Assembly (NCBI RefSeq): GCF_016917755.1
Contig: NZ_CP070326.1
Coordinates: 186,001-250,000, forward strand
Source: Streptomyces noursei
GTDB lineage: Bacteria > Actinomycetota > Actinomycetes > Streptomycetales > Streptomycetaceae
Reading direction: 5' to 3'
DNA: 64,000 nucleotides
This document shows positions 52,591 to 60,942 of the stretch, one piece after another (position 1 is the first letter of the stretch; every line of letters starts with the position of its first letter). The notes beneath the pieces are model-generated. The model did not search any database. It was not told the DNA's origin and was given only the letters and a program-made list of their open reading frames with translations. The position numbers and the translations under genes were made by a program.

Positions 52591-53961
52591 ATGCTCCTGA
52601 GCACGCTGCGCAACCTCCGCGCCCGCCGCACCACCGCCGCGTGCCGGCCGGCGAGAGCAGCCGACGGCGACGTCCTGCTCACCGCCGAGGCCGTCACCAA
52701 GTCCTACGCGGGCGCCGACGGCGAACTGCCCGTGCTCTCCGGTATCGATCTCACCGTCCGCGCCGGCGAGATCGTCGCCCTGCTCGGCAAGTCCGGCTCG
52801 GGCAAGTCCACCCTGCTGCGCTGCCTGGCCGGCCTCATCCCGCCCAGCACCGGCACCGTCACGTACCGGGGCACGCCCCTGACGGGCGCCAACCCGGGCA
52901 CCGCCATGGTCTTCCAGACCTTCGCACTGCTGCCCTGGCTCACCGTCCAGCAGAACGTCGAGCTCGGCCTCGAAGCGCGCGGCGTCCCGGCAGACCGGCG
53001 CTCCGAGGCCGCCCTCCAGGCCATCGACCTCATCGGCCTCGACGGTTTCGAGACCGCCTACCCCAAGGAGCTCTCCGGCGGCATGCGCCAGCGCGTCGGC
53101 TTCGCCCGCGCCCTCGTCGTCGAACCCGACGTCCTGATGATGGACGAGCCCTTCTCCGCGCTCGACGTCCTCACCGCCGAGAACCTCCGCGGCGAGCTGA
53201 TGGAGCTGTGGGAATCGGGCCAGTTCCCCACCCGCGCCATCGTCGTGGTCACCCACAACATCGAAGAGGCCGTCCTCATGGCCGACCGCATCATCGTGCT
53301 CGGCTCCCGTCCCGGCACCATCCGGGAAACCTTCGACGTCGCCCTCGATCGCCCCCGCGACCGCGACTCCACCGGCTTCGAGGACCTCATCGACCGCGTC
53401 TACCGCACCATGACCGGCCGCCCCAAGGAAACCCGCCTCCCGGGCCGCACCGAAGCCCTCGAATCCGAAAAGCGGACCGTCGGCAACACCCCGCTGCCGC
53501 AAGCCAGCGTCGACGGTCTCTCGGGTCTCGCCGAGATGGTCGCCCACCGCGGCGGCGCCTGCGACCTGGCCGACCTGGCAGAGGAGCTGGGTCTCGAAAT
53601 CGACGACGTTCTCCCCCTCGTCGACTCCCTCGAACTCCTCGGCCTCGGCAAGATCAGCGAGGACGATCTCGTCCTCACCGAACGGGGCACCGCGTTCGCC
53701 GGCGCCGACGTTCAGCACTCCAAGGAGATCTTCGCCGAGGGCGCGGCCGACCTCCCCCTCGTCCGGCTCATCGCCACCAGCCTGCAACAGAATCCCGACC
53801 GAACCCTTCGGGCCGGCTTCTTCCGGGACCTGCTCGCCCACCACTACACCAGCGAACAGGTCGACCAGCAGTTGGAGACCGCCACCGACTGGGGCCGCTA
53901 CGCCGAGCTCTACGCCTACGACGCAGGCCCCCGCGAATACCGCCGGGTCGAACCGGACTAG
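52591..53961 (+). CDS. NitT/TauT-type ABC importer, ATPase with C-terminal AAA-associated domain
   Basis: 456 residues. ATPase domain (about 28-290): Walker A GKSGSGKST, Q-loop VFQTFALLPWLTV, signature LSGGMRQRVGFARAL, Walker B VLMMDEPFSALD and VTHNIEEAVLMADRI. The remaining ~140 residues (GLSGLAEMVAHRGGACDLAD... FFRDLLAHHYTSEQVDQQLE) form the AAA-associated C-terminal domain (PF09821) often fused to this subgroup. That domain may sense a ligand or hold the complex together. Partner of the fused permease upstream. Confidence 0.92.
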   Translation: MLLSTLRNLRARRTTAACRPARAADGDVLLTAEAVTKSYAGADGELPVLSGIDLTVRAGEIVALLGKSGSGKSTLLRCLAGLIPPSTGTVTYRGTPLTGANPGTAMVFQTFALLPWLTVQQNVELGLEARGVPADRRSEAALQAIDLIGLDGFETAYPKELSGGMRQRVGFARALVVEPDVLMMDEPFSALDVLTAENLRGELMELWESGQFPTRAIVVVTHNIEEAVLMADRIIVLGSRPGTIRETFDVALDRPRDRDSTGFEDLIDRVYRTMTGRPKETRLPGRTEALESEKRTVGNTPLPQASVDGLSGLAEMVAHRGGACDLADLAEELGLEIDDVLPLVDSLELLGLGKISEDDLVLTERGTAFAGADVQHSKEIFAEGAADLPLVRLIATSLQQNPDRTLRAGFFRDLLAHHYTSEQVDQQLETATDWGRYAELYAYDAGPREYRRVEPD

Positions 53962-54018
53962 GGCGTGTCCGCAAAGTCCCGTCGTCCGCCCGGAGGGCAG
54001 GACGTTGCGGACACGCCC
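53961..54018. terminator. Bidirectional hairpin after the ABC operon
   Basis: GGGCGTGTCCGCAA at 53961-53974 pairs perfectly with its complement at 54005-54018 across a 30-base loop, between the convergent ABC ATPase and arsR genes. Confidence 0.75.
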
Positions 54019-54065
54019 TGGTCCGGCCAGCGGCCGCGAACCGACCGCCGAGCGGCGGCCGCTGC

Positions 54066-54482
54066 TTACTGCTCGGCCACGGGCCGCCGGGCCCGCACCG
54101 GGCGAACCGCCCGTATCGGCTGCTCCGCGGTGGCGGCCTCCACCGCCTCGTCCGCGGCACCGGTCACCCCGCCTCCGGACGGCGCCGACGCCACCAGGGC
54201 CGCCTCCTCCAGCAGCCCCCGCACATGCGGTCCCGCCGCCCGGTAGTAGATCCGTGTCCCCTCACGGCGGGACACCACCAGCCCCGCCGCCCTCAGCTTG
54301 GCAAGGTGCTGGGAGATGGCGGCCACATGGGCGCCCGCCATCTCCGCCAGGCTCCCCACCGGAAACTCCTGTCGGCTCAACGCCCACAACAGCCGGTAGC
54401 GCGTCGGATCCGCCACCGCCTTGAGAACCGCGATCGCCCGCTCCGCACCGGCTGAATCCCACGCCCCGACTTGCGCATCCAT
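54066..54482 (-). CDS. ArsR-family repressor
   Basis: 138 residues. Winged helix: AVADPTRYRLLWALSRQ, VGSLAEMAGAHVAAISQHLA (recognition helix) and KLRAAGLVVSRREGTRIYYR (wing). No Cys and no evident CxC or His/Asp metal site, so the ligand may be non-metal. A disordered C-terminal tail of ~40 residues follows. A 16-base operator overlaps its own start codon, which implies autoregulation; the same pattern occurs twice upstream of the convergent ABC transporter. Confidence 0.92.
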   Translation of the reverse strand: MDAQVGAWDSAGAERAIAVLKAVADPTRYRLLWALSRQEFPVGSLAEMAGAHVAAISQHLAKLRAAGLVVSRREGTRIYYRAAGPHVRGLLEEAALVASAPSGGGVTGAADEAVEAATAEQPIRAVRPVRARRPVAEQ

Positions 54483-54486
54483 GCAA
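54471..54486 (-). promoter_or_regulatory. ArsR-type operator, copy 3, over the arsR start codon
   Basis: TTGCGCATCCATGCAA, sharing TTGC-N8-GCAA plus interior AT and A positions with copies 1 and 2. A bound repressor would block arsR translation initiation region and promoter clearance. Confidence 0.6.
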
Positions 54487-54779
54487 ACACCCTAACCCGG
54501 TCCGCGGCCGCCGGGCAGGCCAACGGCGCCCTTGATCCCTCGCCCTCGCTACGGCAGACCACACCACCCCCGTCAACGTGGTGTCACGGCCTGCTCATCG
54601 CTCTCCGGTGCCCGGACCCGGACCAGTCGACAAATCGGCAGACGGCTCGGTGTTCACACGAAAGACATGCGGCGGAACGCTCCACACACGTCTTCGTGTC
54701 ACACATCAGGGTTGCAGGGTTGCGCAGTTGGGCAAGTGTCTCCCACGTTGGCCCATAGCTCGTATCAAGGAGGTCATAG

Positions 54780-55100
54780 GTGACGGGGGGCGGGATGCCG
54801 TCGACAGGCAGCACCAATCTGCACGTCGGAGCGGCCGTGGCAGAGATCGAGGGCTTGTACACCGCGCTGCGCAGCGCGCGCAACGAGCGTCATCGGGAAC
54901 GCATCCTGGCAGACCTTGCCCAGGCCGGTCGGCGCCTCACCGCTCTCACACAACCACCGCAGGGCACCCGGGGAAGCGTCCGGCCGCGTTCGCGCTGGGA
55001 GCGCCGGCGCCTTCTGGCGGCGCGCGGCGCCGACCTGGTGGCGGCGTTCGCCACGGGCGACGGCTGGAGGCACCTGGCCCGCTCCAAGGGCAGGGCGTAG
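54780..55100 (+). CDS. Small hypothetical protein with helical N-terminal half
   Basis: 106 residues. The GTG at 54780 has an ideal AAGGAGGT seven bases upstream, which makes the gene convincing. Residues ~15-55 (VAEIEGLYTALRSARNERHR ERILADLAQAGRRL) look like a coiled-coil pair; the rest is basic, including RSRWERRRLLAARGADLVAA. No family recognised. The 54483-54779 gap upstream holds no other supported gene. Confidence 0.6.
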   Translation: MTGGGMPSTGSTNLHVGAAVAEIEGLYTALRSARNERHRERILADLAQAGRRLTALTQPPQGTRGSVRPRSRWERRRLLAARGADLVAAFATGDGWRHLARSKGRA

Positions 55101-55242
55101 CGGCGAGGTTCCGCTCCGACGGGGAGGCGTTGTCGGTGCCCGAAGCAGCGCGTACGGGCGTGCAGTCAGTGGTGGTTGTCGAGCAGACGCCCCTCCCCTG
55201 CCGGAGCCTGAGGCGGTGTCGACTGCCGCCCGGACAGCCCGC

Positions 55243-55274
55243 GGTGGGCATAGGTGGGCATAGGTGGGCATAGG
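55243..55274. repeat. 10-bp tandem repeat
   Basis: Three exact copies of GTGGGCATAG in a row, just downstream of the stop of the convergent fetB-like gene. Confidence 0.85.
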
Positions 55275-55294
55275 CGAACGGAGCTGGGTGTCCG

Positions 55295-56086
55295 TCATAC
55301 GCGTTCCCGCCGGGGCTCGGTGGTGAGGGGGCGCAGCCGGTGGGCGTCGTCGAACAGGGCGTGTTCGGCCAGGCGGCCGGCGGTGAGCGAGGCGAGGGCG
55401 GCTGCGGCGAGCAGCATGTACATCACGACGATCTGGTAGCGGATGGCGGTGAACGGGTCCACGCCGGCGAGGATGAGGCCGGTCATCGCGCCGGGCAGGC
55501 TGATCAGGCCGACGGTCTTGGTGGAGTCGACGGCCGGGATCAGCGCGGTGCGCAGGGTGGTGCGCAGGTAGGGCGCGAAGGCGTCGGTGGCCGGCAGTCC
55601 GAGGGAGAGGCGGGCCTCGATGGCGGGCCGCGCGGTGCGGGCTTCGTCCCGCAGGCGAATCAGGACCAGGGCGGTGGCCTGCATGGCGCCGGAGACGACC
55701 ATGCCCCCGACGGGGATCACCACCCGGGCCTGGGCGGCGATCACGCCGAGGGCGAGCAGGGCGCCGAGCGTCGCGGCGGCCCCGGCGGCGATCGCGGCGG
55801 TGGCGATGGGCAGCGCGCGGGGCAGACCCCGGGCGCGGCGGGCGGCGACCTGGCCGGCGACGAGCACCATCAGGGCGAGCCAGCCGCTCGCCCCGACCAG
55901 GCCGGTGTGCTGGAAGACCAGCAGCAACACTGCTCCCACGGCGGCCAGTTGGACGCCGGCGCGGGTCGCGGCGATGGCGATGTCACGGGCCAGGCGCAGC
56001 CGACCGTGCCAGGCCACCGCCACGGCCAGCAGGACCAGTGCGGCCGAAGCGGCGACTCCGGCCCAGGTGGGGACGGCGGGGTTCAT
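55295..56086 (-). CDS. fetB: FetB-like ABC permease (UPF0014)
   Basis: 263 residues, about seven membrane helices. The UPF0014 signature is clear: RAGVQLAAVGAVLLLVF, PVGGMVVSGAMQATALVLIR, EARLSLGLPATDAFAPYLR, LRTALIPAVDSTKTVGLISL and PGAMTGLILAGVDP. FetAB was characterised in E. coli as an iron exporter that protects against oxidative stress. Start overlaps the stop of the ATPase gene by four bases. Confidence 0.9.
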   Translation of the reverse strand: MNPAVPTWAGVAASAALVLLAVAVAWHGRLRLARDIAIAATRAGVQLAAVGAVLLLVFQHTGLVGASGWLALMVLVAGQVAARRARGLPRALPIATAAIAAGAAATLGALLALGVIAAQARVVIPVGGMVVSGAMQATALVLIRLRDEARTARPAIEARLSLGLPATDAFAPYLRTTLRTALIPAVDSTKTVGLISLPGAMTGLILAGVDPFTAIRYQIVVMYMLLAAAALASLTAGRLAEHALFDDAHRLRPLTTEPRRERV

Positions 56087-56763
56087 GACTCCTCCTTGAG
56101 GTAGTCGATGTCCGCGGCGGCTCCGTGGGCCACCGGTCTCCCGGCCCGCAGCACCAGGACCTCGTCGGCGATCCGGCGGGCCTGGGCGATGTTGTGGCTG
56201 GCCAGGATGACGGTCAGCCCTGCGGCCACCAGGCGGCGCACCGTTTGCTCGACGGCTTTGGCGCTGGCCGCGTCCAGCGCGGAGGTGGGTTCGTCCAGCA
56301 GCAGCACCTCGGGGCCGACCGCGAGCGCCCGGGCCAGGCAGAGGCGTTGGGCCTCGCCGCCGGACAGCCCGGCCGTCTGGCGGGTGAGCATGGCGGCGGG
56401 CAGGCCGACCTGCTCCAGCAGCGTCCGCGCCTGGCCTTCGGCCAGGTCGGGGCGGCCCACGCGCAGTTCGTCCGGGACATGGTCAGTGAGCAGGACCGGC
56501 TGCTGTCCGACCAGCCCGACCCGGCGCCGCAGGGCGAGGACGTCGCCGTCGGCGAGGGGGCGGCCGTGGAGGCGCACCTGGCCGGCGGTGGGTTCCTCCA
56601 GCCGGTTGAGCAGCCGCAGCAGGGTGGACTTGCCCGCCCCGGACGGTCCCATCAGCGCGGTGCACACCCCCGCGGAGAGCCGGCAGGTCACCTCGTCCAG
56701 CAGCACCGCACGACCACGCCGCACGGTCACCTGATCCAGCGCGAACAGCTCGTCTGGGGCCAT
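56083..56763 (-). CDS. fetA: FetA-like ABC ATPase
   Basis: 226 residues. Walker A GPSGAGKST, Q-loop LVGQQPVLL, signature LSGGEAQRLCLARAL, Walker B VLLLDEPTSALD, H-loop LASHNIAQ. The ATG at 56763 begins MAPDELFALDQV, a normal start for a stand-alone ATPase. It pairs with the FetB-like permease through a 4-base overlap. No iron box was seen in the 180 bases upstream. Confidence 0.9.
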   Translation of the reverse strand: MAPDELFALDQVTVRRGRAVLLDEVTCRLSAGVCTALMGPSGAGKSTLLRLLNRLEEPTAGQVRLHGRPLADGDVLALRRRVGLVGQQPVLLTDHVPDELRVGRPDLAEGQARTLLEQVGLPAAMLTRQTAGLSGGEAQRLCLARALAVGPEVLLLDEPTSALDAASAKAVEQTVRRLVAAGLTVILASHNIAQARRIADEVLVLRAGRPVAHGAAADIDYLKEES

Positions 56764-56945
56764 CGTCTGCCTTCCTCCTCCACCTGGTGGATCCGACGGC
56801 GGATCGAGGCATCCTTCCTGCCCGGCCTTCGATGAAAACCCAGACCGGCGGTCCGGGTGATGTTGCTGATCGGGATTCCGCCTGCCGGACCTGCGACGGT
56901 TCTCCTCCCGGCCGGCCGCTGCCGGCTGGAGCGGCGCGGGCGGTT

Positions 56946-56970
56946 GGCCTGTGGCGGGATGACACAGGCC
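56946..56970 (-). terminator. Hairpin after the SRPBCC/AKR operon
   Basis: GGCCTGTG pairs with CACAGGCC around nine bases, directly after the SRPBCC stop at 56976. Confidence 0.6.
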
Positions 56971-56975
56971 CTGGG

Positions 56976-57398
56976 TCAGCGCGTCTGGATTGCCGCGGCC
57001 AGGGCGTCGAGGCCGTCCCGGTAGATGCCTGCGAAGAGGGCTTCGGCCTCCTCGTCGCTGACGCCCTCGGGGACGAAGCGTCCGCTCCACTGGACCTCGG
57101 CGGCCTCCGGCCTGCCGGGCAGGGCGTGGACGCGGAGAGTGGAGAGGTAGCCGGTGACGGGGAACGGGGCCTGCAGGATGGCGTAACTGTAGGAGCGCTC
57201 CTGCAGGTTGTACGCCGTCAGCTGCTCGATGATGACCTCGCCGTCGGCGTTGGTCAGCCGGCGCGCCCGGCCGCCCTGCTCGGAGAGGCTCTCCGGGATG
57301 TAGGGCAGCCAGTCGGGCAGGGAGTGGAAGCCGCCGATCAGGTTCCAGACCACCTCGGGGGAGGCATGGACGACGCGGCTCACGGAAGTGGATGCCAT
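56976..57398 (-). CDS. SRPBCC family protein
   Basis: 140 residues, ATG at 57398. Full helix-grip fold pattern: ASTSVSRVVHASPEVVWNLI, GGFHSLPDWLPYIPES, RRLTNADGEVIIEQL, YSYAILQAPFPVTGYLSTLR and a C-terminal helix YRDGLDALAAAI. It would bind or process a hydrophobic small molecule. It lies 50 bases downstream of an aldo/keto reductase gene and is probably in the same transcript. Confidence 0.88.
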   Translation of the reverse strand: MASTSVSRVVHASPEVVWNLIGGFHSLPDWLPYIPESLSEQGGRARRLTNADGEVIIEQLTAYNLQERSYSYAILQAPFPVTGYLSTLRVHALPGRPEAAEVQWSGRFVPEGVSDEEAEALFAGIYRDGLDALAAAIQTR

Positions 57399-57448
57399 GG
57401 TGGGGTCCTTCGTGCGCGGGGTTGGGGTGTTGCGGGGGGCCGGGCCGG

Positions 57449-58462
57449 TCAGGCGCCGGCCGGGAGCGGGGCGGCCGGGTCGAGCAGGCCGGTCTCCCGC
57501 AGGTCGTGCCAGAAGGCGGCGGGGATCTCCTCGCGCAGGGCGCCGAGGTCCTCGGCGATGCGGGAGGGGCGGGTGGCGCCGGGGATCGCGGCGGCGGTGG
57601 CCGGGTGGGCGAGGACGAACTGCAGCGCGGCCGCCTTGACGGACACGCCGTGCCGCTCGGCCAGTTCCCGGATGCGCCGGACGGTCTCCAGGATGTGGGC
57701 CGGGGCTTCCTGGTACTCGAAGTGGGTACCGCCGGCCAGGACCCCGGAGCTGTAGGGACCGCCGACGACCATGTCGACGCCCTGCTCCTGTGCCGCGGGC
57801 AGCAGCCGCTGCAGCGCCTGACGGTGGTCCAGCAGGGTGTAGCGGCCGGCCAGGAGGAATCCGTCGGGGCGCGGCTCGTCCAGGGCGAGGGTGAGCTCGA
57901 CGGGCTCCACACGGTTGACGCCCAGGCCCCATGCCTTGATCACGCCCTGGTCGCGCAGGTCGTCCAGGACCCGGAAGGCGCCGGTGCGGGCGGTCTCGAA
58001 CTGGGCGAGCCAGCGGTCGCCGTGGAAGTCCTGGGCGATGTCGTGCACCCAGACGATGTCCAGCCGGTCGGTGTTCAGCCGCTTGAGGCTGTCCTCGACG
58101 GAGCGCTTGGTGGCGTCGGCGCTGTAGTCGTCGGTCATCTTGTTGGGTCGGCCGTGCTCGAAGAGGCCGCCCTTCTCGCCCAGGTCGCGGGTGGCGGGAT
58201 CCTCGACCTCGTCGTGGATGACCCGGCCGACCTTCGTGGACAGGACGAAGGAGTCCCGCGGCTGTTGGGACAGCAACTCGCCGAGTCGCATCTCGGCCAG
58301 GCCCGCGCCGTAGAACGGGGCGGTGTCGTAGTAGCGGATGCCCTGGTCCCAGGCGGCCTGCAGGGTGGCCTGCGCCTCGTCCTCGGGGATGGCGCGGAAC
58401 ATGTTGCCCATGGGGGCGGTGCCGAAGCCCAGCGAACCGGGCAGCAGGTGGATGAGGCTCAT
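57449..58462 (-). CDS. Aldo/keto reductase (aldose dehydrogenase-like)
   Basis: 337 residues, TIM-barrel AKR. Active-site residues: Asp and Tyr in YYDTAPFYGAGLAE, Lys in VLSTKVGRV, His in VWVHDI. NADP-binding segment near IPGATRPSRIAEDL. Resembles the D-threo-aldose/pyridoxal dehydrogenase group. First gene of a probable two-gene operon with the SRPBCC gene. Upstream lie repeats TACTTGCAAACG and TACTTGCATACG similar to those at the marR promoter. Confidence 0.9.
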   Translation of the reverse strand: MSLIHLLPGSLGFGTAPMGNMFRAIPEDEAQATLQAAWDQGIRYYDTAPFYGAGLAEMRLGELLSQQPRDSFVLSTKVGRVIHDEVEDPATRDLGEKGGLFEHGRPNKMTDDYSADATKRSVEDSLKRLNTDRLDIVWVHDIAQDFHGDRWLAQFETARTGAFRVLDDLRDQGVIKAWGLGVNRVEPVELTLALDEPRPDGFLLAGRYTLLDHRQALQRLLPAAQEQGVDMVVGGPYSSGVLAGGTHFEYQEAPAHILETVRRIRELAERHGVSVKAAALQFVLAHPATAAAIPGATRPSRIAEDLGALREEIPAAFWHDLRETGLLDPAAPLPAGA

Positions 58463-58529
58463 CAGGGGTTCCCTTTGTGTGTGGGTGGTGGCCGCCCGGC
58501 GCCTCCCCCCACGCGCCCTTTCGCAGCCT

Positions 58530-58571
58530 TACTTGCAAACGAAGGTACTTGCATACGCTGATTGATGCAAG
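58530..58571 (-). promoter_or_regulatory. Repeat/palindrome cluster upstream of the AKR gene
   Basis: TACTTGCAAACG (58530-58541) and TACTTGCATACG (58546-58557) are direct repeats 16 bases apart. The second also forms an inverted repeat with ATGCAAG at 58565-58571 (CTTGCAT...ATGCAAG). Similar elements at 62212-62240 suggest the MarR protein binds both. Confidence 0.55.
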
Positions 58572-58637
58572 CGCGCACTAAGGGTGCACGGAAGCAGTGC
58601 CGAGCGTGCTCCCAGGCCGGCGCGAACTGCGCAAACG

Positions 58638-58683
58638 CCCTGTGGCCGGGCCGTCCGCCGTGGAGGGCGGCCCGGCCACAGGG
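58638..58683 (-). terminator. Hairpin terminator of the SDR gene
   Basis: CCCTGTGGCCGGGCCG pairs perfectly with its complement over 16 bp around a 14-base loop, 20 bases after the SDR stop. Confidence 0.8.
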
Positions 58684-58702
58684 TGGGAAGCCGGGGCCCG
58701 GC

Positions 58703-59497
58703 TCAGGGCAGGATGGAGTCGACGTAGCCGCCGTCGACGCGCACGGCGCCGCCGGTGGTCGCGGAGGCGTGGGGCGAGGCGAGGTAGACGACCAGGTTGG
58801 CGATCTCCTCGGGCTCGATGAGGCGCTGCAGCAGGGACTGTGGGCGGTACTTGACCATGAACTCGTGCTGCGCCTCGTCCCAGGGCAGCTCGTCGCCGAC
58901 GAGCTCGCGGACGAACCCTTCGACGCCGCCGGTGTGGGTCGGTCCGGCGATGACGGAGTTGACGGTGACCCCGGTGCCGGCGGCGTCCTTGGCGAACCCG
59001 CGGCTGACCGCGAGCAGCGAGGTCTTCGTCATGCCGTAATGGATCATCTCGGCGGGGATGACCACGGCCGAGTCGCTGGCGAGGTTGAGGACGCGCCCCC
59101 AGCCCCGTTCCTTCATGCCGGGCAGATAGGCGCGGATGAGGCGGACGGCGGAGAGGACGTTGACCTCGAAGTAGCGGCGCCACTCGGCGTCGTCGATTTC
59201 CAGCGGTGGGGCGGAGCCGAAGATCCCGAGGTTGTTGACGAGGATGTCGACCGTCGGCACGGCCTCCAGTACGGCAGCGGTGCCCCGCTCCGTCGCCAGG
59301 TCGCCCACGGCGCCGATGACGTTGTCACTGCCGGAGTCGGCACTTACGGTGCGGACGGCGCCCGCGACGCGCTCCTCGCCGCGGCCGTTGACGGCGACGT
59401 GGGCACCCGCGCGGGCCAGGCCGGTGGCGATGGCGTGGCCGATGCCCTGGGTGGAGCCGGTGACCAGAGCGGTACGGCCGGAGAGATCGATCTGCAT
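58703..59497 (-). CDS. Classical SDR oxidoreductase
   Basis: 264 residues. Cofactor motif TGSTQGIG at 14-21, NNLG in place of NNAG, catalytic Ser in NLASDSAVV and YGMTK for Tyr-Lys, then NSVIAGPTHTGG. C-terminal SPHASATTGGAVRVDGGYV is usual for NAD(P)-dependent FabG-like enzymes. Substrate unknown. Separated from the next upstream AKR gene by its own hairpin, so transcribed alone. Confidence 0.9.
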   Translation of the reverse strand: MQIDLSGRTALVTGSTQGIGHAIATGLARAGAHVAVNGRGEERVAGAVRTVSADSGSDNVIGAVGDLATERGTAAVLEAVPTVDILVNNLGIFGSAPPLEIDDAEWRRYFEVNVLSAVRLIRAYLPGMKERGWGRVLNLASDSAVVIPAEMIHYGMTKTSLLAVSRGFAKDAAGTGVTVNSVIAGPTHTGGVEGFVRELVGDELPWDEAQHEFMVKYRPQSLLQRLIEPEEIANLVVYLASPHASATTGGAVRVDGGYVDSILP

Positions 59498-59547
59498 GAA
59501 GCGTTCCCCTCTTCGAGGCTAGGGAGCTGCTGCGAAGGCGTGCGCGC

Positions 59548-59584
59548 CCCGGAGCGCCCATCCTGTGTGGACGGGCGCTCCGGG
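59548..59584 (-). terminator. Hairpin terminator of the second AKR gene
   Basis: CCCGGAGCGCCC pairs perfectly with GGGCGCTCCGGG around 13 bases, 12 bases after the stop. Confidence 0.8.
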
Positions 59585-59595
59585 ACCGTTCGGTG

Positions 59596-60420
59596 TCAGT
59601 TGAGGGTGTCGGGGTCCGGGCCGGTGCGCAGCCCCCGGTCGAGGCCCGCGAGGGCGGCCAGGTCGGCGTCGATGAGCGCGAAGCCGAAGACGTCGAGGTT
59701 CTGCCGGATGCGCTCGGGGGTGACGGACTTGGGGATCACGATGTTGCCGGTCTGCAGGTGCCAGCGCAGGACGACCTGCGCCGGGGTTACGCCGTGCGCT
59801 GCGGCGATTCGCACGATCGCCTCGTCCCCGAGGACCGCGCCCTGCGCCAGGGGACTCCACGCCTCTGTGGCGATGCCGTGCTCGGCGTGGAAGGCGCGCA
59901 GCGCGGTCTGCTGGAGGCCGGGGTGCAGCTCCACCTGGTTGACCGCCGGGGTGATGCCGGTGTGCTCCAGGAGCCGCTGCAGGTGCGGGATCTGGAAGTT
60001 CGAGACGCCGATGGCGCGGGCACGCCCGTCGGCCAGGATCTTCTCCAGCGCCCGGTAGGTCTCCACGTACAGGTCGCGGGCCGGGGTGGGCCAATGGATG
60101 AGGTACAGGTCGACGTGGTCGAGGCCGAGCTTTTCCAGCGAGGCGTCGAAAGCGGCCAGGGTCTGGTCGTGGCCCTGATCTGCGTTCCACAGCTTGGTCG
60201 TGACGAACAGTTCCTCGCGGGGCAGGCCGGAGGCGGCGAAGGCCTTGCCGACACCGCGCTCGTTGCCGTAGATCGCGGCGGTGTCGATGCTGCGGTAGCC
60301 GGCCTCCAGGGCGCCGGCGACCGCGGCGGTGGTCTCCTCGTCGGGTACCTGGAAGACGCCGAAGCCCAGCTGCGGCATGGTCACGCCGTTGTTGAGCGTC
60401 ACGTTCGGTACGGAAGTCAT
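59596..60420 (-). CDS. Aldo/keto reductase (2,5-diketo-D-gluconate reductase-like)
   Basis: 274 residues. Active-site Asp and Tyr in SIDTAAIYGNE, Lys in FVTTKLWN, His in YLIHWP; AKR signature GVSNFQIPHL and the late IPKSVTPERIRQNLDVF cofactor motif. Typical of the AKR5 group of NADPH-dependent carbonyl reductases. Preceded on the same strand by the GlcG/HbpS-like gene 44 bases away, so the two may be co-transcribed. Confidence 0.92.
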   Translation of the reverse strand: MTSVPNVTLNNGVTMPQLGFGVFQVPDEETTAAVAGALEAGYRSIDTAAIYGNERGVGKAFAASGLPREELFVTTKLWNADQGHDQTLAAFDASLEKLGLDHVDLYLIHWPTPARDLYVETYRALEKILADGRARAIGVSNFQIPHLQRLLEHTGITPAVNQVELHPGLQQTALRAFHAEHGIATEAWSPLAQGAVLGDEAIVRIAAAHGVTPAQVVLRWHLQTGNIVIPKSVTPERIRQNLDVFGFALIDADLAALAGLDRGLRTGPDPDTLN

Positions 60421-60464
60421 CGGGGGCCTTTCTTCGGTGCTGTTGTGCCAGGGGACGGGGTGGG

Positions 60465-60881
60465 TCACAGGGCCCGGAGGGCGGTCCGGGCGAAGCCGTG
60501 GTCCTGCTCGGGGGCGCCACCGCCGAGGCCGAGGGCGCCGACGAGCTGCCCGTCGCGGTGGATCGGGACGCCGCCGGCGATGAACAGCAGGGGCTTGTCC
60601 AGCGCGGTGGGCAGGGAGTGGAAGGGCCCGTCCGGCTTGACCAGGTCGACCAGGTCGGCCGTCGGCGCGTTCAACTGCAGGGCGGTGTACGCCTTGGCCG
60701 TGCTGGTTTCGCCGGAGATCAGCACGGCGCGCTCGTCACGACGGAAGGCCAGCAGGTTTCCGCCGGCGTCGAGGACGGTGATGCTGACGGGGACTCCCGC
60801 CTCCTCGGCGGCGCGGCGGGCGGCCAGGACGAGGGTGTCGGCGTCGGTGGCAGTCAGCGGGGCCACGGTGGTGGTGCTCAT
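60465..60881 (-). CDS. GlcG/HbpS-like (DUF336) protein
   Basis: 138 residues. Landmarks: AARRAAEEAGVPVSITVLDA, GGNLLAFRRDE, STAKAYTAL and GGVPIHRDGQLVGALGLGG, all of the heme-degrading/binding GlcG-HbpS family. HbpS itself is a secreted redox sensor partner in Streptomyces, but this protein has no signal peptide and should be cytoplasmic. Neighbouring oxidoreductases suggest a role with oxidised or reactive small molecules. Confidence 0.88.
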   Translation of the reverse strand: MSTTTVAPLTATDADTLVLAARRAAEEAGVPVSITVLDAGGNLLAFRRDERAVLISGETSTAKAYTALQLNAPTADLVDLVKPDGPFHSLPTALDKPLLFIAGGVPIHRDGQLVGALGLGGGAPEQDHGFARTALRAL

Positions 60882-60942
60882 GGGAACTTCCTTGCATCGA
60901 TGGGGAGGGGACTCGCGGCCGGTGTGGCGCGGGTACGGGGGA

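Noticed and set aside
50613-54455. Plus-strand open frame of 1280 codons
   Set aside because: Overlaps the ABC permease and ATPase in another frame; Arg/Pro-rich shadow translation.
54584-54883. Minus-strand Cys-rich frame (CDTKTC...CLSCEH...C) that looks like a Wbl or zinc protein
   Set aside because: Spacing matches no Wbl or zinc-ribbon motif, there is no ribosome-binding site, and the convincing gene in this area starts on the plus strand with an ideal AAGGAGGT.
55243-55274. Possible CRISPR-like array
   Set aside because: Units are only 10 bases with no spacers; it is a simple tandem repeat.
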